Shown: in pieces, positions 15,936 through 24,728 of the stretch
Numbering within the stretch: position 1 is the stretch's first letter
How the letters are laid out: every line of letters starts with the position of its first letter
Assembly (NCBI RefSeq): GCF_030209745.1
Contig: NZ_JARVRJ010000009.1
Location: 412,591-476,590, forward strand
Source: Arthrobacter sp. fls2-241-R2A-200
GTDB lineage: Bacteria > Actinomycetota > Actinomycetes > Actinomycetales > Micrococcaceae
Reading direction: 5' to 3'
Length of the DNA: 64,000 nucleotides
Notes under the pieces: model-generated
Database searches by the model: none
Told to the model about the DNA's origin: nothing
Seen by the model: the letters and a program-made list of their open reading frames with translations, nothing else
Translations under genes and position numbers: made by a program

Positions 15936-16827
15936 CGGGTTCGGGTGTGGGCAGCGGCGCTGTGTCTACTGAGTCGAGTGCCTCTGCTGCGTCTACCGCG
16001 CCAAAGCTGCTGAGCAGCATCAAAGCATCCGACGACGGCGAACCCGCCTTCGCTGAATACACCCGAAGCGCCTGGTCGGCGTCGTCCGGGAGACTGAGCG
16101 TCTCAAAGTTCAGTTCCATGTCCCCCACCAGGGGGTGGTGCAACCGAACGGTGCCCGCGGGCCGCGCCGCAACCCGATGGCCGGCCCACCACTGGCGGAA
16201 GTGCTCACTTTGCACGGCGAGTTCGCCGACCAGTTGGTTGGTTTGGGGGTCGTTCGGATGGCGGCCCACATCCATGCGAAGCGCTCCGACCGCATCGGCG
16301 GCCACAGTCTTCCAATCCCGGAACAGCTTTCCCGCTGCGGGGTCCAGGATGATCCAGCGCGTCAGGTTTCGCTCTGCGGCAGGCAATGCGGGGAAATCGG
16401 CGAACAAAAGGTACGCCAAGCGGTTCCCGGCCAAGATGTCCGAACGCCTTCCCAGCACCATGGCTGGAACGTCTCCGACGGCGTCGAGTAACTGCCGCAG
16501 GGCAGGGCGGACTTTCTGTGCCGGTCCGGGATTTCCTGCAGAACTGGCACAGTGTTCCATCAGGTCCATCATGTGCGCGTGCTCCCTGGGATCCAGGCGC
16601 AAAGCGCGGGCGACGGAGTCGAGGACCGCCTTGGAGGGGTGGATATTCCTGCCCTGCTCCAGCCGTGTGTAGTAGTCGGTGCTCACACCCGAGAGGCGTG
16701 CCACCTCCTCCCGGCGCAGCCCGGGGACGCGGCGCGAACCGCTGGAATCCTGCGCTCCTGCGTCCTCCGGTGAGAGGCGCGCACGCATGGCTTTAAGGAA
16801 TTTACCGAACTCGGCGCTCTGACCCAT
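15916..16827 (-). CDS. XRE-family regulator with MmyB-like ligand-binding domain
   Basis: The product has 303 residues from the ATG at 16827; the frame is open 13 codons further, but MGQSAEFGKFLKAMRARLSP is the usual beginning of this family. Residues ~5-75 form the XRE helix-turn-helix, with LRREEVARLSGVSTDYYTRL and QGRNIHPSKAVLDSVARAL. The remainder matches the MmyB-like PAS-type domain (MVLGRRSDILAGNRLAYLLF, MDVGRHPNDPQTNQLV, VGDMELNFETLSLPDD). Such regulators usually repress an adjacent oxidoreductase gene. It faces the aldo/keto reductase cluster across 227 bases. Its TAA lies inside the palindrome at 15870. Confidence 0.88.
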   Translation of the reverse strand: MGQSAEFGKFLKAMRARLSPEDAGAQDSSGSRRVPGLRREEVARLSGVSTDYYTRLEQGRNIHPSKAVLDSVARALRLDPREHAHMMDLMEHCASSAGNPGPAQKVRPALRQLLDAVGDVPAMVLGRRSDILAGNRLAYLLFADFPALPAAERNLTRWIILDPAAGKLFRDWKTVAADAVGALRMDVGRHPNDPQTNQLVGELAVQSEHFRQWWAGHRVAARPAGTVRLHHPLVGDMELNFETLSLPDDADQALRVYSAKAGSPSSDALMLLSSFGAVDAAEALDSVDTAPLPTPEPARRDDS

Positions 16828-16871
16828 TGTTCTATTCTGCGACGCGAATGTGTGAAAGGCCATCATCGTGG

Positions 16872-16890
16872 GTAGGTCTATGAAACCTAG
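16872..16890. promoter_or_regulatory. Candidate operator for the XRE regulator
   Basis: TAGGT (16873-16877) and ACCTA (16885-16889) form an inverted repeat with a 7-base spacer in the divergent region between the XRE gene and the first aldo/keto reductase. Position and symmetry suit a repressor site, but no binding motif for this regulator is known to me. Confidence 0.4.
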
Positions 16891-17054
16891 GAAAAACAGG
16901 ATCAGGCTGGGTTACTGACTGAGCTGCCAAAACTGCATAGGCTCATAGCAGAGCCTCCGAAACCGCTTTCTGGGCATGCCGGAAACATGCCCGAAAACCG
17001 TGCCAGCCAACTGCGTCGGAGAGCCAGCCAATCACATCGTCGAAGGAGATCGTC

Positions 17055-17876
17055 ATGCCGGAGCTGACCTTGAACAATGGCGTCACTATCCCGCAACTGG
17101 GGTTCGGCGTCTTCCAAGTACCTGAGGAAGAAACCCAGAAGGTAGTGGAAGACGCGCTCGACGCCGGGTACCGCCACATCGACACCGCGGCCGCCTACCG
17201 GAATGAAGCAGGCGTGGGAGCCGCCATCGCCGCGTCGGGGATCCCCCGCGAAGAACTTTTCATCACCACAAAGCTGCGCAACGGCGAACAGGGCGAGGCC
17301 TATGACGCGTTCCAGCGCAGCCGCGAAGCTTTGGGCTTGGACGTCATCGACCTCTACTTGATCCACTGGCCGGTCCCCTCCCAAGGGCTGTACACACAGG
17401 CCTGGAAGGAAATGGAGAAGCTGTACCAGGACAAGCAGATCCGGGCGATAGGGGTCTCCAACTTCCTCCCCGAACACCTTGACACGCTCCTGCGTGAGAC
17501 CGAGGTGGTTCCTGCGGTCAACCAAATCGAGCTCCACCCCACCTTCCAGCAGGCCGATCTGGCCAACAAGTGCCGTGGACTCAGCATTGCCGTGGAGGCT
17601 TACAGCCCTCTGGGACAGGGCCAGGACCTGAACGCCGAGCAAGTGGCATTGGTGGCAGAGACCCACGGCACCACACCGGCCCAGGTGATCTTGGCGTGGC
17701 ACCTCGCGCAGGGAACCATTGTGATTCCCAAGTCCGCGGACTCCACCCGCATGCGCGAAAACTTTGGCGCCGCTGACCTGAGCCTCACCGAATCCGAACT
17801 TGCGGCAGTGACCGCACTGGAGTCCGGTACCCGCATCGGCGCCGATCCCGCCGTCGCGGCTTTCACGCAGCTTTAG
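17055..17876 (+). CDS. Aldo/keto reductase (2,5-diketo-D-gluconate reductase type)
   Basis: The 273-residue protein has the AKR tetrad: Asp43 and Tyr48 in HIDTAAAYRNE, Lys73 in FITTKL, and His104 in LIHWPVP. The cofactor region IPKSADSTRMREN near residue 230 indicates NADPH use. The family reduces carbonyls of sugars, keto acids and aldehydes. It is the first of three reductase genes that run towards a lactonase gene, and it faces an XRE regulator. AAGGAGATCGTC lies before the ATG. Confidence 0.92.
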   Translation: MPELTLNNGVTIPQLGFGVFQVPEEETQKVVEDALDAGYRHIDTAAAYRNEAGVGAAIAASGIPREELFITTKLRNGEQGEAYDAFQRSREALGLDVIDLYLIHWPVPSQGLYTQAWKEMEKLYQDKQIRAIGVSNFLPEHLDTLLRETEVVPAVNQIELHPTFQQADLANKCRGLSIAVEAYSPLGQGQDLNAEQVALVAETHGTTPAQVILAWHLAQGTIVIPKSADSTRMRENFGAADLSLTESELAAVTALESGTRIGADPAVAAFTQL

Positions 17877-17907
17877 ACCCCCGCTCGAAATCAAGGAGTC
17901 AAAGGAC

Positions 17908-18879
17908 ATGCAGTACACACATCTGGGCCGGTCCGGCCTCAAAGTATCAAGACTCTGCCTGGGCACCATGAACTTCGGCCCCCAGACCGAGGAAGCAACA
18001 GCACACTCCATCATGGACTCTGCACAGGAGTCCGGCATCAACTTCTTCGACACCGCCAACGTCTACGGCGGCGTCGGGCACCGTGGTTGGACTGAGGAAA
18101 TCATCGGCCGCTGGTTTGCCAAAGGCGGCGAGCGCCGCGAGCGGACCGTCCTGGCCACCAAGCTCTACGGCACCATGACGGGCAGGCCCAACGAGTCCAA
18201 GCTGTCCGCACTGAACATTCGCCGGGCATTGGATGCAAGCCTGAAGCGGCTTCAGACGGACTACATCGATATTTACCAGTTCCACCACATCGACCGTGAC
18301 ACCCCGTGGGATGAAATTTGGCAGGCGATCGAGGTAGCGGTCCAGCAGGGCAAGATCCTTTATTCCGGCAGCAGCAATTTTGCCGGTTGGCACATCGCCC
18401 AAGCCCAGGAAGCAGCGCGCAGGCGCAACTACACGGGCTTGGTCAGCGAACAGTCCATCTACAACCTTTTCAGGCGCGAACTGGAGCTGGAGGTCATTCC
18501 CGCGGCCCAGCAGTACGGTTTGGGCCTGATCCCCTGGTCCCCGTTGCAGGGCGGTCTGCTTGGGGGCGTGTTGAAGAAGGAAGAGCAAGGTGTGCGACGC
18601 ACCGAAGGCCGGGCTTTGGAGACCCTCCGCAAGCACGAGGACCAGATCCGCCAATACGAGGATTTCGCGGACGAACTCGGTCAAAAGCCCGGAGACGTGG
18701 CCTTGGCTTGGCTCCTCCACCAACCAGCGGTTACCGCGCCGATTGTTGGACCCCGCACCCAGGAGCAGTTGGACTCGGCCATACGCGCGCTGGATGTCAC
18801 GCTCGACGCCGACGCCCTGAAGCGCTTGGATGAGATATTCCCGGGCCACCGCACGGCCCCGGAGGACTACGCTTGGTGA
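17908..18879 (+). CDS. Aldo/keto reductase (YajO/Tas-like)
   Basis: This 323-residue AKR is of the longer type: MQYTHLGRSGLKVSRLCLGTMNFG at the start, NFFDTANVYG with the catalytic Asp and Tyr, VLATKLYG with Lys, and YQFHHID with His. A WSPLQGGLLGGVLKK loop and the GPRTQEQLDSAIRAL cofactor motif follow. It differs in subfamily from the reductases on either side, so the cluster was not made by simple tandem duplication. AAGGAG precedes the ATG by about ten bases. Confidence 0.92.
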   Translation: MQYTHLGRSGLKVSRLCLGTMNFGPQTEEATAHSIMDSAQESGINFFDTANVYGGVGHRGWTEEIIGRWFAKGGERRERTVLATKLYGTMTGRPNESKLSALNIRRALDASLKRLQTDYIDIYQFHHIDRDTPWDEIWQAIEVAVQQGKILYSGSSNFAGWHIAQAQEAARRRNYTGLVSEQSIYNLFRRELELEVIPAAQQYGLGLIPWSPLQGGLLGGVLKKEEQGVRRTEGRALETLRKHEDQIRQYEDFADELGQKPGDVALAWLLHQPAVTAPIVGPRTQEQLDSAIRALDVTLDADALKRLDEIFPGHRTAPEDYAW

Positions 18880-18916
18880 GCACGGTCCGCCATATAGCCA
18901 AAGGAGATCATGCCCC

Positions 18917-19747
18917 ATGACACTTGCCCCACTCATTGAGCTCAACGACGGCTTCAAGATTCCCCAAATCGGGCTGGGAACGTGGCCCCTCAACGACGCC
19001 CAGGTTGCCGACGCCGTCGTCGAGGCCGTGTCATACGGTTACCGGCACATCGACACGGCCGTGAAGTACGGAAATGAAAAGGGCGTTGGCGAAGGGATCC
19101 GGGCTTCCGGGGTGGATCGCGGCGAACTCTTCATCACCACCAAGCTGGACGGGGAATTCCAAGGGTCAGGCAAAGCCGTCGCCGGCTTGGATGGATCCCT
19201 GGAGCGGCTTGGGCTGGATTATGTGGATCTGCTCCTGATCCACTGGCCTCTTCCGCGCCGCGATGAATTCGTCTCCACCTGGAACACCTTCCAGGAGCTC
19301 CAGGCATCCGGCAAGGTCCGCTCCATCGGCGTATCCAACTTCAAACCGGCCCACTTGGACCGTTTGTTCCGGGAAACGGAGGTGGTGCCCGCGGTCAACC
19401 AAATTCAGGTCAGCCCCTCCATCCCGCGTCCCGCTGCCCGTGCTTTCAACGAACGGCATGGGATCGTCACGGAGTCCTACAGCCCCCTCGGCGCGGGCAG
19501 CGAGTTGCTGAACGCCCCGGTTCTGCAATCCATCGGCGCCAAGCACGGCAAGACGCCAGGCCAAGTGGTGCTCCGCTGGCATGTGCAGCAGGGGCTCGTC
19601 GCCATTCCCAAATCATCCAATCCGCAGCGGATGAGGGAGAACCTGGATGTGTTCGACATTGAGTTGGACAAGGACGATCTCGCCAAACTGCAAACGCTCG
19701 ACGCCGGGCCTGACGCGGGCGTCGACTCCGATGTGCAGGGCCATTAA
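18917..19747 (+). CDS. Aldo/keto reductase (2,5-diketo-D-gluconate reductase type)
   Basis: The product has 276 residues from the ATG at 18917. AAGGAG lies ten bases upstream; a nearer ATG at 18910 is out of frame. Catalytic residues are in HIDTAVKYGNEKG (Asp, Tyr), FITTKL (Lys) and LIHWPLP (His), and the cofactor loop is IPKSSNPQRMREN. It is close in plan to the reductase at 17055. A 16-bp tandem duplication covers its stop codon and the start of the next gene. Confidence 0.92.
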   Translation: MTLAPLIELNDGFKIPQIGLGTWPLNDAQVADAVVEAVSYGYRHIDTAVKYGNEKGVGEGIRASGVDRGELFITTKLDGEFQGSGKAVAGLDGSLERLGLDYVDLLLIHWPLPRRDEFVSTWNTFQELQASGKVRSIGVSNFKPAHLDRLFRETEVVPAVNQIQVSPSIPRPAARAFNERHGIVTESYSPLGAGSELLNAPVLQSIGAKHGKTPGQVVLRWHVQQGLVAIPKSSNPQRMRENLDVFDIELDKDDLAKLQTLDAGPDAGVDSDVQGH

Positions 19748-19766
19748 GGAACAGGGCCATTAAGGA
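19736..19766 (+). repeat. 15-bp tandem duplication at a gene junction
   Basis: CAGGGCCATTAAGGA occurs at 19736-19750 and again at 19752-19766. The first copy contains the reductase's TAA stop; the second supplies the AAGGA that runs into the lactonase ATG. Confidence 0.9.
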
Positions 19767-20815
19767 TGGGGAACTTGACTACGGAAACACTGATCTGGAC
19801 CGGCTCCTATACTGCCGACAGGAACGCCAAAGGCAAGGGCATCGCCGCGCTTTCCGTTGACGACAACGGCCAACTGACCAACATGGGGCTGGCTGTTGCA
19901 GCCGACTCGCCATCGTTCCTGGCAGTGCACCCGTCGTTGCCGGTGGTTTACGCCGTGGCCGAAGACGCCGGGACGGTGCGCGCCTACCGCCGCACAGGCA
20001 GGACTGAGCTGGAGGCGTTCGGCGAGTCCTGGCCGGCGGGTGAGGCTACCTGCCACGTGGCCGTGGATCCGCACGGACGATTCATCGTAGCGACGTGTTG
20101 GGGCGATGGTCAGGTAGTCCTCTACGAACTGGACCACGACGGCGCCATCACCTCGCGCACCAGCGCAACGGCCGCCGTCGACCCTCACACGGCAGCGTCA
20201 CCGGAAGAACCCCGCCCGAGCCGCGCACATTCGAGCCTCATGCTTCCGGACGGTCGTGTCATGACCACCGACTTAGGTCATGACTTGGTTCGGGTTTGGA
20301 AGTATGAGCCGGGAACCGGCCTGGTGCCGGACCATCAGGTTGTCCTCCCGATGGGATCGGGGCCGCGGCACATGGCCCGCCACCAGAGCGGGACCGTTTT
20401 TGTGGACACCGAGTATTCGGTGGAAGTGGCCGCCCTGGGGATGCAGCCCGATGGCACGTACGAACTCAATGCCATGGTTCCGGCCAGCGCCAAGGGAGCA
20501 AGCGACGGCGACGCCGGGGCAGAGATTGCGTTATCGCCGGATGGCAGGTTCGCCTACGTCGGAGTCCGAGGCTCCAACCGCATCTGCGTGCTTCAGGTAT
20601 CCGGGGACGGCGCCGCCCTCCAGCCCGTCGGTGAGGTGCCGTGCGGCGGCGAATGGCCCCGCCATCACCTGGTCCGTGAAGGCTGGCTGTACGTGGCCAA
20701 CGAAGGCTCGGACGACGTCGTTGCCTTCACGCTGGACGCCGGGACGGGTCTGCCGGGCGGCCCCGTGGCCCGCATGGAAACGGGATCCCCAAGCGTCCTG
20801 GTACTGGCCGATTAA
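19766..20815 (+). CDS. Lactonase family beta-propeller protein (6-phosphogluconolactonase type)
   Basis: The 349-residue protein follows the Lactonase (PF10282) pattern of repeated propeller blades: SPSFLAVHPSLPVVYAVAE, CHVAVDPHGRFIVATCWGDGQVVLY, SRAHSSLMLPDGRVMTTDLG, HDLVRVW, GSGPRHMARH, EIALSPDGRFAYVGVRGSNRICV and WPRHHLVREGWLYVANEGSDDVVAF. Members hydrolyse 6-phosphogluconolactone or other sugar lactones. Following reductases that can make or use aldonates, a sugar-acid role is plausible. No signal peptide is visible. The stop is five bases before a long palindrome. Confidence 0.88.
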   Translation: MGNLTTETLIWTGSYTADRNAKGKGIAALSVDDNGQLTNMGLAVAADSPSFLAVHPSLPVVYAVAEDAGTVRAYRRTGRTELEAFGESWPAGEATCHVAVDPHGRFIVATCWGDGQVVLYELDHDGAITSRTSATAAVDPHTAASPEEPRPSRAHSSLMLPDGRVMTTDLGHDLVRVWKYEPGTGLVPDHQVVLPMGSGPRHMARHQSGTVFVDTEYSVEVAALGMQPDGTYELNAMVPASAKGASDGDAGAEIALSPDGRFAYVGVRGSNRICVLQVSGDGAALQPVGEVPCGGEWPRHHLVREGWLYVANEGSDDVVAFTLDAGTGLPGGPVARMETGSPSVLVLAD

Positions 20816-20819
20816 CTGA

Positions 20820-20884
20820 CGCCGAGATGGCATCTAACACCAATCATCCGCTCAGACATTGGTGTTATCTGCCATCTCGGCGAG
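20820..20884. repeat. ~65-bp palindrome, copy B of a putative interspersed element
   Basis: CGCCGAGATGGCA (20820-20832) pairs with its complement at 20870-20882; after a 2-base mismatch TAACACCAAT pairs further, leaving a loop near TCATCCGCTCAGAC. It lies between convergent genes. The layout and the closing ACATnGGnnTTAnCTGnCATCnCGGCGAG match the palindrome at 15870-15935, with compensating changes in the stem. Confidence 0.8.
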
Positions 20885-20887
20885 TCA

Positions 20888-21163
20888 TTAGGCGGTCCAG
20901 ACCTCGACGTCGTCTGTTCCGCAAATGAGTCGACGGCCGGTCGGCTCGATGACGACCCACAGCAGCTCCTGGTGCTGGGAGACATCGTCCACGCGCCCCG
21001 CGCCCGCGCCCCATCCGAGGTCGTAGACCCAGACGGGATCGCCGGGGGCCAACTCGCTCCACTCTGCCACAGGTACGTGCCGGTAGCCGGCGGGTCGGTT
21101 CAGGCCAGTGCCGGTCAGGTTAGTGCCGGTCAGGTTAGTGCCGGTCAGGTTAGTGCCGGTCAT
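20888..21163 (-). CDS. Small hypothetical protein with N-terminal TGTNL pentapeptide repeat
   Basis: The 91-residue product begins with four near-identical pentapeptides (TGTNL three times, then TGTGL). The rest, from about residue 23, is a compact beta-rich domain (APGDPVWVYDLGWGAGAGRVDDV, LLWVVIEPTGRRLICGTDDVEVW) that resembles an SH3-like barrel by pattern; no family is recognised. Its start overlaps the stop of the upstream small gene by four bases. The repeat is encoded by 15-bp units, so copy number may vary between strains without shifting the frame. Confidence 0.65.
   Translation of the reverse strand: MTGTNLTGTNLTGTNLTGTGLNRPAGYRHVPVAEWSELAPGDPVWVYDLGWGAGAGRVDDVSQHQELLWVVIEPTGRRLICGTDDVEVWTA
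21107..21163 (-). repeat. 15-bp tandem repeat (3.8 copies) at the start of a gene
   Basis: AGTGCCGGTCAGGTT (plus-strand reading) is repeated at 21107, 21122 and 21137, with a partial copy to 21163. It encodes the pentapeptide repeat at the N-terminus of the minus-strand gene and includes its start codon region. Confidence 0.95.
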
Positions 21164-21354
21164 GCCGAACCTTCAGAGGTCCGACGACGCCAAAGGGTCG
21201 GGCCGCCGTTGTAGGCCGGCAGCACGTGGCCTTCGGCGAAGAGTTGGACAGCGTCCGGGTCCGAGTCAGGGCTCCACAGGCCCGATGCGGGGCAGTGGGA
21301 GCCGGTGGGCATGACACGGGTGGCTCGTTCGCGCAGGAGGGCGATGCTCTTCAT
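21160..21354 (-). CDS. Small hypothetical protein with a CPASGLW motif
   Basis: The 64-residue product contains SHCPASGLWSP, a short motif with one Cys and one His, and a C-terminal GGPTLWRRR segment. No signal peptide or TM helix is visible. The four-base overlap with the following small gene supports that both are real and expressed together. I do not recognise the family. Confidence 0.55.
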   Translation of the reverse strand: MKSIALLRERATRVMPTGSHCPASGLWSPDSDPDAVQLFAEGHVLPAYNGGPTLWRRRTSEGSA

Positions 21355-21498
21355 CCTTGAATCTCATCCTTGGTAGCTCGGGGCTTGCTGGTAACACTGA
21401 TGTGAAGCAGATCTCTTCAACCCTATGAAAGTCCCAGAGAGTTCGTTATAGACGAATGCATAATGTTTGCTAGCAAGGCCATGCACTAGTCCAATGAC

Positions 21499-22536
21499 CT
21501 AACGTACAGCCCTGCCCCGCCAAGCACACACAGCCCAGACCACGATGAAGAGCCCCACCAAAATCAGCCCCGCGTCGCCCAGGTCTATCCCGCCAAGCCA
21601 AGTAGTCATGGGGTCGCCAAGACCGAACGCCTCGCCGGCGAACCCGGCCAGGGTGATGACCGAGATGAACAGCGCCGATACCGCCGAGATGCCAGTAATG
21701 ACGGCATTGAAACCCACCTTGCGCTGCGGGTTCTGGATGGCCGACTTGTACATCTTCATCATGGCCACCCCATTGGCGGAATCGCACAGCGTCATGGCGG
21801 CGGTGAACGCGAGCGGGAGGGCCATCAACGCGAGCGCTGACACTCCGGCGAGGGACGCCGTCGTGGTGATGACCAGCAGCCCAATGGTTGTGGCGGTGTC
21901 GAATCCCAAACCGAAGAGGAACCCGATCACATAGATGTTCCGCGGCCGCTCAACCCTGGACAGCGGTTTGGCGAGCAACCTGGCAACCAGGCCTTTCGTT
22001 TCCAAGTCTTCGGCGCGTACTTCACCGCCGGCCTGCACCCTGCGGTACACCTGCGTTGCCCGCACGAAGGCCGATCCGTTGAACAACCCCATGGCCAGCA
22101 GGAACAGCCCGGACACCCCGCTGCCGATCAAGCCAAGCACCCTGTTCCCGGTGGTTCCTTCCTCCATGAACTGGCCGATCAGCGTGGCGCCGGCCACCAC
22201 AAGCACTCCGGCCAGGATCACTACCGAACTGTGCCCCAGGCTGAACGCGAAACCCACACTCACCGGGTCTTTCCGCTGCGCTACGAACTTGCGTGTGGAG
22301 TTGTCGATCGCAGCGAGGTGGTCCCAGTCGTAGCTGTGCTTGATGCCCGCCAAGTAGGCGGTGATGACAAGGCCCCAAGCCAGCGGCTGGCCGCCACCGG
22401 CAAGCCCCAGCAGCAGGAGCACGACGGCGACGACGTGCAAGGCGGCCACCGCGCCGAAGGTGAACCAGAGCCGCGTCCCCAGGGAGAGCTTCTCCCTGTT
22501 CCGGTATATGGCGGCCAGGCCGTTCAGGGCAGTCAT
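21499..22536 (-). CDS. Nickel/cobalt transporter, NiCoT family
   Basis: From the ATG at 22536 the product has 345 residues and about eight TM helices. It carries the NiCoT signatures: HSYDWDHLAAIDN (the HX4DH metal motif) in the second helix, FSLGHSSVV, and GFLFGLGFDTATTIGLL. Such permeases take up Ni2+ with high affinity. The ATG shares its A with the ureD stop (TGATG), and AAGGAAG lies in the ureD end, so it is the last gene of the urease operon and supplies its metal. Confidence 0.93.
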   Translation of the reverse strand: MTALNGLAAIYRNREKLSLGTRLWFTFGAVAALHVVAVVLLLLGLAGGGQPLAWGLVITAYLAGIKHSYDWDHLAAIDNSTRKFVAQRKDPVSVGFAFSLGHSSVVILAGVLVVAGATLIGQFMEEGTTGNRVLGLIGSGVSGLFLLAMGLFNGSAFVRATQVYRRVQAGGEVRAEDLETKGLVARLLAKPLSRVERPRNIYVIGFLFGLGFDTATTIGLLVITTTASLAGVSALALMALPLAFTAAMTLCDSANGVAMMKMYKSAIQNPQRKVGFNAVITGISAVSALFISVITLAGFAGEAFGLGDPMTTWLGGIDLGDAGLILVGLFIVVWAVCAWRGRAVR

Positions 22537-23414
22537 CAGTACTTCCTTAAGTTCACAGGCGCCTGGCCATGCCAACGTCCACGCAAAAGCCCTGTACAGG
22601 CACCCAACAAGTTGTTGAGCTCCTCCGTGCTGTTCGACAACGATCGCAACACCAGCCCGGCGGTGCCGGCAACGGACCGTGTCAAAGATGCTCCCGTATA
22701 GGCATCGAAATCCCGTGTCAGCTCACGTAGCTCACCGGCAAGCCCCTGGCTCACCCGTGGATCAACCACCACCAAGGAGCCAAGATGACTGAAGCCCTCC
22801 ATGAACCCCATGCCCGTCACCTTGTTCAATGGCGGCCGGATCAGCAGGTTATCAAGGGCCAACAATTCGCTGCCGCGGCCGGTCTCAATCCGGATCTCGT
22901 TGCGCAGCCGCACCTCTTCGTACCTGAACGACGCGCCGTCCGGCGACCAACCCGGCGTGATGACCTCTGCCATGACAAGGCTCGACGTCGGGTCCAGGCT
23001 AAAGCGGGAACTCTGCCGATAGCTGGCCTCCCGGTACGCAATCACCTGGTCTGGAACCAACTCCAACCGGGCCCGCTCCCCCAGCCGAACGTTCATCCGC
23101 TGCTCGGCAAACGAGCCCGGAGTCCGATATATCTTCGTGGCCGACTGCGTGGTCAGGAGCAGGTCCGCCCCGTCCTCGACGTCCACATCAATCAGGAACA
23201 GATCGGCCCCCAAATAGGCCCCACCCGGATTCACCATCACATAACAAACCTGCCCTGACTCGTCCAGGTAATGCGGCCTGAGCACCCTCAGGGCCCCCTC
23301 ATGGAACTGCCGCGAAGCCACGGACCGCCCCCCGCGGACACTGATCCCGAGTTCAAGGCGACCACGAGGTGACAAGGTAGCCGGACCCGGCAAAACGGCG
23401 AGGGTCTCCGTCAC
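22536..23414 (-). CDS. ureD: Urease accessory protein UreD
   Basis: The 292-residue protein is UreD/UreH-like: an early [14 protein letters not shown] strand, the family motif [35 protein letters not shown] near residues 70-105, and [20 protein letters not shown]. UreD binds apo-urease and, with UreF and UreG, delivers nickel. The start overlaps ureG by four bases, and the stop is coupled to the nickel transporter. Confidence 0.93.
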   Translation of the reverse strand: MTETLAVLPGPATLSPRGRLELGISVRGGRSVASRQFHEGALRVLRPHYLDESGQVCYVMVNPGGAYLGADLFLIDVDVEDGADLLLTTQSATKIYRTPGSFAEQRMNVRLGERARLELVPDQVIAYREASYRQSSRFSLDPTSSLVMAEVITPGWSPDGASFRYEEVRLRNEIRIETGRGSELLALDNLLIRPPLNKVTGMGFMEGFSHLGSLVVVDPRVSQGLAGELRELTRDFDAYTGASLTRSVAGTAGLVLRSLSNSTEELNNLLGACTGLLRGRWHGQAPVNLRKY

Positions 23415-24028
23415 TGCGTCAGATCGAGCATCAGGACGTCGCGGCGGATCCAGTTCAGGACGGCGTCCAGCCCTTCGTCGGTCTTGAGGTTGGTGAAGCA
23501 GAAAGGTTTGTCTCCCCGGAATTCCTTGGAATCCCGTTCCATGATGGACAGGTCAGCCCCGACGTGGGGGGCGAGGTCGGTTTTGTTGATGATGAAAAGG
23601 TCGGATTTGATCATGCCTTGGCCGGCCTTGCGGGGGATCTTTTCACCTTGGGCCACGTCGATGATGTAGATGGAGAAATCGACCAGCTCGGGGCTGAAGG
23701 TGGCGGAAAGGTTGTCGCCGCCGGATTCGACGAAGATGATCTGCAGGTCCGGGTGCCGCGCCTTAAGCTCTTCGATGGCGGCTGTGTTCATCGACGTGTC
23801 CTCACGGATGGCCGTGTGCGGGCAGCCGCCGGTTTCGACGCCGATGATCCTGTCCTCGGGAAGGATCCCGTTGGCGGCCAGGATTTTGGCGTCTTCAATG
23901 GTGTAGATGTCGTTGGTGATGGCCGCCATGGAGATCTCCCGGCTCATGTGGCGGGTAATCCGTTCAACAAGCTGGGTCTTTCCTGCGCCGACGGGGCCGC
24001 CGATGCCGATTTTGATGGGTTCTGTCAT
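23411..24028 (-). CDS. ureG: Urease accessory GTPase UreG
   Basis: This 205-residue SIMIBI-class GTPase carries the P-loop [15 protein letters not shown] (~10-24), the metal/invariant motif [15 protein letters not shown] with Cys-Pro-His, [15 protein letters not shown], and the guanine-specificity motif [16 protein letters not shown] hydrolysis drives nickel insertion into urease. A strong GGAG lies before the ATG. It is 13 bases downstream of ureF and overlaps ureD by four. Confidence 0.96.
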   Translation of the reverse strand: MTEPIKIGIGGPVGAGKTQLVERITRHMSREISMAAITNDIYTIEDAKILAANGILPEDRIIGVETGGCPHTAIREDTSMNTAAIEELKARHPDLQIIFVESGGDNLSATFSPELVDFSIYIIDVAQGEKIPRKAGQGMIKSDLFIINKTDLAPHVGADLSIMERDSKEFRGDKPFCFTNLKTDEGLDAVLNWIRRDVLMLDLTQ

Positions 24029-24041
24029 GTGTTCTCCTCGG

Positions 24042-24728
24042 TTAGCTCATGAACATGCGGGCGCGTTGCCGCTCGTGCCGCATTTGTGAAATTTCCAGGC
24101 CGGGGCTCACGGCCCCGAAGTCGTCCCAGCACAACTGTGCTACATCCTCGACGGCGGCAGCAACGGCGTCGTGCGCGTGGCCAAGCACCCGCTGGCCGGC
24201 ATTTTGGCCCAGCGGTATGGCGCGCACCGCGTTCTGGGTCAAGGAGGTCACAGTCGCAAAGAGGTAGGCAGGCAGCGCTTCCTCAAAGGGAACACCCAGG
24301 GAGCGTGCAATGACCGCGAACGCCAAGGGTTGGTGCCCTGCCGCCAAGCCTTGGCCAACCAGTTCCATGTAGTGATCCAGGGCTGTGGAGGGGAAGACCT
24401 CGCTGCCGATCTCCAACAGCCGGCCCCCCACTTTCACCGAAGCCTCCCGCACCTCCCGGGCCAATAACTGCCCGGACAGCATGGCATCCAACTCCGCCAC
24501 ATCCACGTCCTCATAGAGGAACCGGATAGCCAGCGCATCGGAATACAGCAACTGCTGTCCCAGGAAAGCGTGCAGCCAAGCGCCGAAACTGGCTTCGTCG
24601 TGCACCATCCCGCGCTCAAGGTACGTTTCAAACCCCAAGGAATGCGCGAACGCTCCGGTGGGCAGCGCGGAGTCGGTCAACTGTTGAAGAGCCAGCTGGT
24701 AGGGCACCCTAGTGCGAGTGCTCAGCAT
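24042..24728 (-). CDS. ureF: Urease accessory protein UreF
   Basis: The 228-residue, mainly helical protein has UreF motifs: [24 protein letters not shown] near the start and a C-terminal [21 protein letters not shown]. UreF forms a complex with UreD and UreG and controls fidelity of active-site metallation. Its start lies inside the end of ureE (20-base overlap). Confidence 0.95.
   Translation of the reverse strand: MLSTRTRVPYQLALQQLTDSALPTGAFAHSLGFETYLERGMVHDEASFGAWLHAFLGQQLLYSDALAIRFLYEDVDVAELDAMLSGQLLAREVREASVKVGGRLLEIGSEVFPSTALDHYMELVGQGLAAGHQPLAFAVIARSLGVPFEEALPAYLFATVTSLTQNAVRAIPLGQNAGQRVLGHAHDAVAAAVEDVAQLCWDDFGAVSPGLEISQMRHERQRARMFMS

Noticed and set aside
21107..21163. Short regular repeats considered as CRISPR
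   Set aside because: Units are 15 bp, contiguous, without spacers, and encode a pentapeptide repeat; no cas genes are near.
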